From Brachionus plicatilis (Eukaryota; Rotifera; Eurotatoria; Ploima; Brachionidae), in the NCBI GenBank assembly GCA_010279815.1, contig QEOQ01000640.1:1260778-1324777 (forward strand): a stretch of DNA of 64,000 bases. The letters are read 5' to 3'. A program made the position numbers and the translations under genes. Positions 11,263 through 20,504 of this stretch are shown in pieces. The first letter of the stretch is position 1; each line of letters opens with the position of its first letter. The notes beneath the pieces are model-generated. The model did not search any database. It was not told the origin of the DNA and saw only the letters and a program-made list of their open reading frames with translations.

Positions 11263-12667
11263 TTGGTGATGACACACTATTTGTCTTGTCAACTCCCACA
11301 CTCACAAATCACATTTTTATTCTTTCAAATTTATTCTAGCAAAGAGATTGTGTACATTTTAACAGAAAAGTTGCTCCATTATTTAAAATTTTTTTATCTG
11401 CATAAAAAAAACTTGTGCTTTTTGGATGACTTATGCTAAAACACGGACCGCGGTCGGATGGTATTTGGAATTATCCGAAAACTTCCGACCACCGACCATT
11501 TAGTAGAGAATTTGATGAACTTTTACGCACAAGTATCAGTTAAGACGTTGTTTTTGACTTTTAAAACTAGTAATAACGAGTAAAATCCTGGGTTGCTGTT
11601 AACGGACCATATGTTTTCAAGAAAATGATAAGACCTTGACCTTCCGACCACTAATTACATGAAAGAGAATTGACTAAGCACTGTTGCAGAAAAAGAAATA
11701 TTCACCTAGCTCTTTTTATTAAAAGCTCATAGCTAAAAAACTAAAAATATCTTTTTTTGGGAGAATTCTTTAATTTCAAAGAATTGATACTTATGGCATA
11801 CCGTTTTGTAGATAATTAAAATCTCTACATTCTTACATTATAAGTAAAAATTTGTTTTAGAGCTCTCGGTCAACATTTCTTTTAATTTATTTTTACTTTC
11901 AACCAAGCCAATTTTTATAAAAATTATTTAAGAAAAAATAACGCTCAGATGTAAAACTAAATAAGAGTAAACCTGCAATGCTAGAATCTGATGACTACGA
12001 AGTTTTTTTATTTTCTTAAGTGGATAAGGATCAAAATTTTTAAATTAAAGAAATTTTGTTTAAATAAAACATTAATATTTTTTTTTAAATGAATTTGGAT
12101 AAAAATTTTTTTTTTACAATAATTAAAAAATTTAAAAAAATTTTAAAATTTCTGATGCCTGAAAATCATTAAAGAAATTGGCTTGGTTGAAAGTAAAAAT
12201 ATATTAAGAGAAATGTTGACCGAGAGCTCTAAAACAAATTTTTATTTATAATGTAAAAATGTAGAGATTTAAATTATCTGCAAAACGGTATGCCATAAGT
12301 ATCAATTCTTTGAAATTAAAGAATTCTCCCAAAAAAAGATATTTTTAGTTTTTTAGCTATGAGCTTTTAATAAAAAGAGCTTGGTGAATATTTCTTTTTC
12401 TGCGACAGTGCTTAGTCAATTCTCTTTCATGTAATTACTGGTTATTACTAGTTTTACAAGTCAAAAACAACGTCTTATGGTCCAACTGATACTTGTGCGT
12501 AAAAGTTCATCAAATTCTCTACAAAATGCTCGGTGGTCGGAAGTTTTTGGATAATTCAAAATACCATCCGACCAAGGTCCGTGTTTTAGCATAAGCCTTT
12601 TGGATAGCCCTATTTGTTAGGAATATAAACATATGGTTGTTTGTTTAGTAGGTTTGGGGCGCTTTAT
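11263..12667 (+). repeat. 228-bp repeat, copy 2, split by a transposon
   Basis: Left part 11263-11427 and right part 12606-12667 together equal copy 1 (227 versus 228 bp). The two copies are separated by about 209 bp of unrelated sequence, so this is either a spaced duplication or a pair of short terminal direct repeats. No TG..CA LTR ends are evident. Confidence 0.8.
11428..12597. mobile_element. Foldback DNA transposon with 8-bp target duplication
   Basis: The ends are GACTTATGCTAAAACACGG at left and its near-perfect inverse at right (outermost bases GG). The arms are long: about 480 bp at left and 420 bp at right, with an extra ~65-bp block (11580-11650) in the left arm, around a ~270-bp loop. 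TTTTGGAT flanks both sides (11420-11427, 12598-12605). Removing the element and one TTTTGGAT restores the sequence of copy 1. No transposase is encoded. An 8-bp duplication fits hAT or P-type elements, but the terminal sequence is not one I can assign. Confidence 0.85.
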
Positions 12668-14329
12668 AGTCTTTTTTTAGGAAATATTACTAAAATTTTG
12701 AAAAACAATTTTTTTACTTATTTTTTTTTTGGAGCAAACTTTTGCTAGAAATATGCACAACTTCTTTCTTAGGAAAAAATGTTAGCTCCATGTTGAAATT
12801 GGACGAGGCAGAAAAAAACACAACGAAAATACTAAAACAAAGAGAAGGTCACAAAAAACAAATTTTTTTTATTTTTTTAAAAGATAAATAAACATAAGCA
12901 AAAATAAGGAAAAACATTTATCCATTTTTTGTTGACTGTTAATTACCTGTACATTGGTTTAATTGCTCTCTTTCCTCTTTTTTTCCAGAACCTAAAAATA
13001 TTCGGACATGTACAATGTGTCACTCTTTGTTTCTATTTATTTATTTTATTAACTTTTTCTACATTTTGATCATTTTTTATTTTTACGGCTCTGAATTGAT
13101 TTGGTAACTAAAATTACTTTTTTTTTCACCACCAAAACAAATTTACTTTGTAAAAATGCTAAATGCTTAAATTTTTCAACTTTGATGAACTTTATCTAAT
13201 TAAAAAACTAACTTTCATTGACACAATTAAATATAGTTATCTCTTATCACAAATTTTAAAATCAATGCTAAATGACCCTCCTTCTAATAAATATTTTTCC
13301 TCCGACATGCTACTTATTTCCAAGTACTTTAAAATTGAATCCTCAAAAATTACAGTAAATAATAACCATTTTAAAGAAAATCTTAAGTATAATCTAATTT
13401 TTAATAATAGTATATCTGATTCAATTTGGTGAAAACAACTGAAACAACATGTATTTTTTGCCGTTCCAGGTAGTTAATGTGGCGGCCAAATGTTCCTTAA
13501 AGAAGAGGAAGAAGAAAGGAAAGTGATGAAGTTAGTTTTAATTTGTTCTGAATCAAAGAAATATTTTATCAATGCAGGCTGTTTCAAGTAACAACTCAAA
13601 TGAAAATACACAGCAGAGAGGAAGAGGTCGTCCTAGAAAAGTTGATTCAGTTCAAAAAGCAGGTTCGAAAGCTAATTGATTTAAAATAGAAAATTTCTTT
13701 AAAAATATTTTTTTGTTTTTTTTTTCACACTTTCTTATTTTTTTAGCTACTTAAAAAAAATATTATCTCTTTATAAAAAAATGTTAGCTACTTTTTTTTC
13801 TACTTAAAAAAAAAAATTATCTACTTGAAAAAAATAAATTAGCTACTGAAATTTAAACTGAAATAATTATTTCCCTATATTTTATTATTCAAAACGCTTA
13901 AGGAAAGATACGAAAGTCAAAGCTTTCTTACAGCCCAAATACTTTATCTAGATATAAGTAAATTTATACAGGTGAAGTAAAATTAATGATAAAAAGTATT
14001 TGTTTATTTTTACTTAGATTTTTTTTTTATCTAAAGGAGCTTTAGTTTGTCACAGATAAATTAATAAATAAATAAAAAATAGTCTTTATTCAAATAAACA
14101 AATAATTTGCTTTGTGTTCAAATTGATTTAAAAATTAGTCGCAATAAAAAAAAATTGGTTTACCTAACCACCGCACACTCGAGTCTGACCAACACACATT
14201 CAAATCCTGATGAGCACACAACCTGAAAACACACATTTGATTGTGTGTTAAGTTAAAAACAATTTTTTTTCTTTAGACAAAATACTGAACAACACACGCT
14301 AGGTGTGCGGTACACCCAATTTTAATTTT
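12668..14329. other. Region with two possible decayed ORFs
   Basis: An 89-codon ORF at 13163-13432 (+) includes NDPPSNKYFSSDMLLISKYF. A stretch at about 13579-13680 (+) encodes AVSSNNSNENTQQ followed by the AT-hook RGRGRPRK. A pyrimidine-rich acceptor-like site precedes a basic tail (KKRKKKGK) near 13467-13530. These may be pieces of one transposon-borne or orphan gene. I do not recognise a family and cannot join them. A GT/CA-rich patch lies at 14160-14320. Confidence 0.25.
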
Positions 14330-15165
14330 AAAGATTTAGACATTTTACTGCCAATTCTGATTATCTAAGATCTGTTTTCGAATTAGTTTGAAAAAAAGCC
14401 CAAAGAAAAATTTTCAAAATTATAATTGAAGAGTTTTAAAAGTAATAAATTTGTATCAATAACATCAATTTCTTTTCTAAGTCAATAAACAAAGAGACAG
14501 TTGTTATTTTTTTTTTCATTAGCTTTATTTATTTCACTTATGTACTCATGGATGACTCTTTGACAAGAATGTCCAGGTTTTAACCCTGTTTTCCACTAAA
14601 TAAAATTTTATTCAATTAAAAAAATATGAAGATATCTGTTTTGCCAATAACTTTTCAAATATTTTTGTTATTAATTTTAGGATTGATATACAGAAAAAAA
14701 TGGATAAATCTTACCTGTCTTCTTTATTTTTAAATAAAGAATACACAATAGCAAGTTTCTAGTTTGCTGGTATTTTTTAAAAACAAAACAATTATTTAAA
14801 TGTACATTTAGTAATGGAACAAAAAATTCGTTAATATTTTGAATAATTTTAGTCTGGATTCCAACAAATCCAAAATATCTTTCAAATAAAATATGGGGAC
14901 TAAATTACATAACATTAGGTGATATCTATAAATCTTTAATTATGTCTATTTTAGATTACTCCTTTCCCTGACTTAATTCGTTTTCAAAAACCAACTTGAA
15001 ATAATAAAAAGCATTCAAAATTCATCATTTCGATTTGTTCTTAAACTAAAATATGACATTCCATCCAATATTATACATAATGAATGAAGCTCAAAATAAA
15101 ATTAGACTGCTAAAAGTCTCAAATAGACTATTTAATTTGAGCGAGGTATTAAGGTAATAAGGGTT
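14330..15165. mobile_element. LINE with 5' inversion (twin-priming structure)
   Basis: The minus strand from about 14860 down to 14330 encodes early reverse-transcriptase motifs (WKTGLKPGHSC, FIDLEKEIDVIDTNLLLLKL). The plus strand from 14885 to 15165 encodes the C-terminal part of the same kind of protein (GDIYKSLIMSILDYSFP, IQNSSFRFVLKLKYD). The 5' piece is inverted and abuts the 3' piece head to head, with the middle missing, which is the known product of twin-primed LINE insertion. The 3' piece is closely related to 43366-43640 (GNIYKSLIGSILDYSFP). Stops and shifts make it inactive. Confidence 0.65.
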
Positions 15166-17333
15166 TTGATGACCCGAATGGATGCACCAAAAAATTAATC
15201 TTTATTTTCAAGTTTTTTTTAATTAAAATTGACTATTTTCATAAAAATAATATGCTATTTTATTTTGATTATTCTTACTTTATAAAATAAATCAGTCAGA
15301 TACAAACTCTGTCTTTTATTATTCATTAATTCTTTTTTAAATTAATCTAGTCAGGAGTTTACTTAAATTTTCTTTTAAAAATATTAGCAGTCTTTACTGT
15401 ATAAAAATGCTACATGCCTTTAAAAATTCTTAATTAATAAAAATCTTTATTGATTTAAAAAATTCGTTGCATAAATAACCTTTTTTTAGCTTAAGAAATA
15501 TTCCAAAATTATTATATAATTTATTTTCCAAACTTTAAAATTTAATTAAATCCATCTGAAAAAAAAACAATGACTTGATAGAAACCAGAGAACAAATGTT
15601 TTTCAAAAAAGCATCGAAAATTTATGCGTAAGATTTAAAAATTTCTTTTATATTTAAAACTTATAATCATAATAATTTAATTTGAAAAATTTTTTGTAAT
15701 TTAAAGAAAAAATTTGTGAAATATTTAAATAGTAACAAACAATACTTAATTAATTAAAAGAATTTTGATCAAAGATCTATAATAGAACAAAATAAATTAA
15801 ATTAATTAATTAACGAGCTCTAATTTTTTTATGAAATTTTAATACAATTTGAACTTAAAATCTATTCATGTAACCAGGCATTTATATTCAGATATTTTAG
15901 AATTTCCAAAAAAGTACTCTTAATTCGTTTCTATATTTCCTAAAATAAAAAAGAATAATTTATCATGAAAAGCGATCAAAAAAATGACTAGGTTTTTTTA
16001 AATTCTTTTAAATAAATTTATCATAATCAAAAATAAGATTTTTTCTAAAATTTGCATTTGCATTTTTAAAATAATCTCTAAGCAAAATTTTTTTATAAAT
16101 AATGGACTCAAATAAATAGCTACTCTGGTGAATCCATACGAATAAAATAGTTACTTAACGCAAATTTTTGCCGATTTCACGTAAAATTCAGAAAAATTTA
16201 AAGTATTTTTAAAATATATTCAGAAAATATTCAAAAAAATTATTTGTTGAAATAGCCAAATATTTTGAGACATTGTTTTAATTTTGAGCAAATATAATTG
16301 TCAGACTATTTTTCTAGCTAAAAATCTTTCGATTTGAACTAGCTTATTAATTTTCATACATTTTAAAGGAATCATTTATAATATAAATTTTTGATTAATT
16401 TTTTTAGTGATGATAAGTGCTTAGAGGATCAATTTTTCAAGATTTTCATTTAATTATAATAATTATTATAGATAAGATTTAATATTCTCTTTTAAAAAAA
16501 TCAAATAAAAATTAAACATAATCGAAAATTGTTGAAAATGTATCTTTGTTTTTAAATTTAAAAAAAATTTGTTAAAAAAACATTAAACTAAGGTAGTACT
16601 ATAGAAACTAGTTTTTTTTTCAGAATGTTAACTTAAAATTAGTTTGTGTAGGTTGATAAAATTTGATTTTTAATGATTTGGCACATACGAGTGTTAATTT
16701 AATTTAGAAATTAAGTTATTGTCATCCATAAAAATGACTATTTATTTTTGTTTAAGTAAAAAATGCTTTAAAATCGATAAACGACGCAAAATAAGTATTT
16801 TTCTAAGCCAAAAATAAATATCAAAAATTGCTTTGGATACAGATGCAAAAAAATCTAATTTAAAACTCCTGGTATTTAAAACAAATACTATTTTAAACGA
16901 AGGACTCGTCCGATATAGGTTAAACCAAAGCCTTTTCTATGTATAAATTTAACAACTTTTTTCTTTAAAATAAAATTTATTAATCATTTAAGAAATTTGA
17001 AATGTTGCACGCTGAATCAGATCTGAATCAAATTCTTAGCTAAATTTTCTTAAGAGGGTGTGAATCAAAGCATAGAACGAGAGAGCTACAGGACTAAAAT
17101 TGAATTCATTTAGCTCGCTTCGAATCCCACGTCAGCAAATATTAATGATAATTAAATGACTACAAGTAAATAATCACGAATATTGTAAGCGTGTTCGAAT
17201 TTAAGAAGCTATTTAGTTTTAAGCTTTGAATTTTTAATTTTTTCTAGCAACTATAAAAGATGTTAAATTTTGTAAATTTTTTTCATATCAAAAAAAAAAT
17301 TTTATTCTAGATTATATAGAAAACTAATCAAAA
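15166..17333. other. Intergenic DNA upstream of the FABP gene
   Basis: AT-rich with no gene recognised. GCTTCGAATCCCAC near 17117-17130 resembles a tRNA T-arm (B box), but no cloverleaf can be built around it, so at most it is a tRNA-derived SINE scrap. An AG preceded by a pyrimidine-rich run (TTTTATTCTAG) ends about 24 nt before the FABP start codon and could be a leader-intron or trans-splice acceptor. Confidence 0.4.
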
Positions 17334-17802
17334 ATGGTTGATGCTTTGTTGGGAGATTGGAAATTAGTCTCGAGCGAGAACTTTGAAGATTTGATGAAAG
17401 AGTTGGGAGTCGGCTTGGTAATGAGAAAGCTCGGCAACACCACCAAACCGAATGTAAAATTTGTTAAAAGTGGCGATGAATGGACATTCTCCACTGTTTC
17501 TACCTTGAAATCTCAACATTTGAAATACAAACTGGATGAGGAATTCGACGAAGAGACTTTGGATGGACGCAAAGTGAAGACCACATTCCACTGGGATGGC
17601 AACAAGTTGGTCCAGACCCAAAAGGACAAGGATAACAATGTTGTATGTACCATTACCCGTGAGATCACCGATAGCGGTGAATTGAAATGCGTAAGTTTTA
17701 ACTTAAATAAATAAAAAAAAAAAACATATTAAAAATTATTTTAAAAAGGTTGCCACAGCTGGTAAAGTCGAATCTATTCGTTTGTATCACAAAGAACAAT
17801 AG
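17334..17802 (+). CDS. Cytosolic fatty-acid-binding protein (FABP/CRABP family)
   Basis: Small beta-barrel carrier that binds fatty acids or other hydrophobic ligands in the cytosol. Exon 1 is 17334-17690 and exon 2 is 17749-17802, separated by a 58-nt intron (TGC|GTAAGT ... AAAAG|GTT, phase 0); the product is 136 residues, typical of the family. The N-terminal signature GDWKLVSSENFEDLMKELG is at residues 7-25. Arg109, Arg130 and Tyr132 (the last two in IRLYHK) correspond to the R..R-x-Y triad that holds the ligand carboxylate. Reading through the intron would give a false C-terminus (VSFNLNK). The start context is AAAAATGG. A polyadenylation signal lies 57 nt past the stop. The subtype (liver-, heart- or CRABP-like) cannot be told from sequence alone. 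Confidence 0.95.
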
Positions 17803-17858
17803 ATGTTTTAGATATTTTTAGTATTGTAATTGTTTTTTTTATTTTAAAAAAATATATA

Positions 17859-17864
17859 AATAAA
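17859..17864 (+). terminator. Polyadenylation signal of the FABP gene
   Basis: AATAAA 57 nt downstream of the TAG stop at 17800-17802. Confidence 0.55.
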
Positions 17865-18274
17865 AAAAGATACAAATTTTTGTTGAGTTTTTATTTTAAA
17901 CGCCATCACAAATCATCAATATACTAAGCTTACGCAAATATTGCAAGATATTAGTCTTAAAAAATATTTTAAAATTATAATTAAGTTAGAAATAAACAAA
18001 GAGCATAAATTTTTTATCATAAAAATTTGTTTAAAAAGTGCATAAATTTGATAAGATTAATAAGATTCGAATACTTCCTAAATTACTTTCGATTTTAACT
18101 ATCAAGATTATTCAAAGCAGAAATAATTATAAACTCATTCTTTCAATAAATTAGAGTGCAAAATAATTTTAATGATTCATAATAGATCAATCACTTTTTT
18201 ATCATAATAATAAATTGTAACTCAACCAAGTCGGTTTTGGCGATACGGAGAAATTCATATCGCAAAAACACTTA

Positions 18275-18434
18275 CTGTATTCCCTCGTTCGATTTTGCTG
18301 CACCATAAGCTAAGCTTTTGGACCTAGCACCAAAGTACATCTCACCCATGCTAAAAAATTTGTAATTTGCTGTTTTTATTTCCATGTCTTAACTTGTAGT
18401 GAAGATTATGAAAATCGAACGAGAGAAAACGGTA
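18275..18434. repeat. Inverted repeat, 24-bp arms
   Basis: CTGTATTCCCTCGTTCGATT at 18275 is matched in inverse by AATCGAACGAGAGAAAACGG near 18413-18432, with about 110 bp between. The interior is less AT-rich than its surroundings. It is possibly a small MITE; no coding content is seen. Confidence 0.45.
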
Positions 18435-18571
18435 TTTGAAAAAGAAATATTCATGACTCAGAATTATGTACATTTGTAAATAATACGTAAAATTTTATAA
18501 TATTGAATTAATTTAAGTAATGATGAAATTGAATTCACTTTTGAATGATATTAAAATATTTAAATTTTGCT

Positions 18572-18744
18572 ATTATTTTGATATAAAAATAATTTAAAGT
18601 AATATTCAAATAAGATATTTGATTCTTTTTAAAATTTAATTTCGAAATTCAAATAAGTAATATATTTTAATTAGAAAATAAAATTTTTTAAAAGAATCAA
18701 ATATCCTATTTGAATCTAACTTTAAATTATTTTTTTATCAAAAT
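18572..18744. mobile_element. Hairpin MITE, about 173 bp
   Basis: Arms of about 60 bp (18572-18635 and 18684-18744) are near-perfect inverses, including AATCAAATATCYTATTTGAA and ACTTTAAATTATTTTT, around a 48-bp loop. No coding content. It lies just upstream of the hammerhead-like motif at 18778. Confidence 0.65.
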
Positions 18745-18777
18745 GCATTAAAGTTTTATTACTTATATTAAGAAATC

Positions 18778-18804
18778 CTAAAGAAGGCCATTTTGGTCGA
18801 AACG
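18778..18804 (+). other. Hammerhead-like or retroelement-tail motif
   Basis: CTAAAGA, a GGCC/GGTC stem with an ATTTT loop, then GAAACG, followed by TTAATAAAAT. It has the layout of the motif at 5265-5289 (minus strand), but the essential CUGANGA is changed to CTAAAGA. It looks like a decayed retroelement end; activity is not expected. Confidence 0.3.
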
Positions 18805-19035
18805 CTTCGATTAATAAAATAATTTCATTTTTGTAATTAAAAAAATTTTTTTATTATATTTTTTGTTTAAACTTTGTATTTTGAATAATTTTTTTTATTT
18901 AAAAAAACAAATATCTATTTTTATTATAATAAATTATTTTTTCCATTAATTTATAAATAAGTCATTAGAAATTTTTTAGTATGGTTATAATTTTTAAGTC
19001 TAATGACTTAAAAGACTAGCAATAAAATTAAAATG

Positions 19036-19212
19036 AGATATTCAAACAAAATCCAAATAAATGTAAATTCGAATATTGAAAAAAATAAAACAAATTATTT
19101 AAATATTGCCTAAATTTAAATTTTTTAATTTATTCTCAACCAAACTTGAATATTTAATTTGAATTTTTTTAGTTCGAATTTGCATTCATTTGAATTCTGT
19201 TTGAATATACCA
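19036..19212. mobile_element. Hairpin MITE, about 177 bp
   Basis: The left arm from 19036 (ATATTCAAACAAAATCCAAA, then TGTAAATTCGAA) is the imperfect inverse of the right arm ending at 19212 (TTCGAATTTGCATT ... TGTTTGAATAT). No coding content. Confidence 0.6.
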
Positions 19213-19547
19213 TATTTGATTTCTACTCTAAATTAAAGAATGATTAAGAATATTTCTATAATTGATATAAGCATTTTTAAATTTTAAAGGAAAAATTTGC
19301 TTATAGGAAATTTACTCCAACGCCAAACACTGTTTTTCCTTGAAACTTATTTATTCTAAAACTTTGATTGTTAAAAAAATATTTTTTTGTTTTTATTTAA
19401 AATTATTTGAGATTAATTTTTCAAAATGACACTTTTTACAAATTGATAGTGAAATAAAGATTTTTAAACTAAAAATGATTGAAAATAGACGGAGATTAGA
19501 TAAACATAAAATTATATTAAAAACCCAAGTAATGTGAAAATTATATT

Positions 19548-20504
19548 AAAAACTTCAACAGTTTCTGTCTTGGATATGCTGACGACTTAAAATTAATTGG
19601 TATCTCCGAATTCTCTGACGTAGGATCGTTAGAACTTCAGAAAGACCTCGATCTCTTAATGGAATGGACAGAAAACTGGTGAACAAATCTAAACCTGAAC
19701 AAATGTAAACAATGTATTTAGGGAAGAGAAAAGAAAAAGCCAAATACTTATTATCAAACCAAAATATATCTCATCTACTAGAGGAGATAACAGAAGAAAA
19801 GGATTTGGGTGTTTTTATTACAAATGATTTGAAATGGAATAAACAATGTACTGTGGCAGCTATGAAAGCTAACCGAATACTGGGTCAAATAAGAAATTCT
19901 TTTAAAAACCTTATCCGAGAATCATTAAGACTTCTCTATACATCACTTGTGAGACCCCACCTGGAGTATGCAGTAGGAACCTGGAGTCCGCATTTAAAAA
20001 AAGACATTATAATTCTTGAAAAAGTGCAAAGAAGAGCGACAAAACTGATTGATTATACCAGAACCAAGTCTTATGAAGATAGATTGAAATACTTAAATCT
20101 TATGAAACTTAAAAATCGTCGTTTAAGGGAGGATTTAATTCAAATATACAAAATTTTAAAAGGTTTTGAAATAGTATCTTTAACTAATGGAATCAATTTC
20201 GCTTGTGGTGTAAAAAGCCTAAGAAGACCACATGACAATAGACTAGTCTGAGAAATAAATCGCAGAGGCTCTTTAAGATATAATTTCATAACAAATCGCT
20301 GCGTAAATTATGGAACAGCTTATCAGTTAATGCTGTTAGTGCGCAAACAATAAATAGCTTCAAAGCAGTCATTGACAATGAAGTTTTTGGAATGGTGAAA
20401 AGCAAAGTCTGCCAAAGCCTTAGTTTGTAAGGCTAAACGCTTTTTAGCGTTAATTTAGATAGAAATATCTATACTGCTGATACTACTACTACTACTACTA
20501 CATA
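19548..20504 (+). mobile_element. LINE remnant (CR1/L2-like), C-terminal half, (TAC)n tail
   Basis: Begins within the reverse-transcriptase catalytic motif (GYADDLKLIG near 19572) and continues through DLGVFITNDLKWNKQC, RPHLEYAVGTWSPHLKKD and VQRRATKLI. The longest open stretch is 19712-20251. After a stop, the last domain (FITNRCVN) is readable in shifted frames. The 3' UTR has small hairpins (GCCTTAGTTTGTAAGGC; AACGCTTTTTAGCGTT) and ends in a TAC repeat at about 20484-20502. This copy is 5'-truncated with in-frame stops. The C-terminal domain resembles the LINEs at 32.9, 45-47 and 54-58 kb. Confidence 0.8.

Noticed and set aside
10826..12667. Direct repeats as LTRs of a small retrotransposon
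   Set aside because: No TG..CA ends, primer-binding site or purine tract next to the repeats.
17090..17140. tRNA gene suggested by GCTTCGAATCCCAC
   Set aside because: No matching acceptor, D or anticodon stems at proper spacing; at best a tRNA-derived fragment.
18239..18265. U6 snRNA-like GATACGGAGAAATT
   Set aside because: Similarity limited to a few bases, with no other U6 landmarks or U-rich end.
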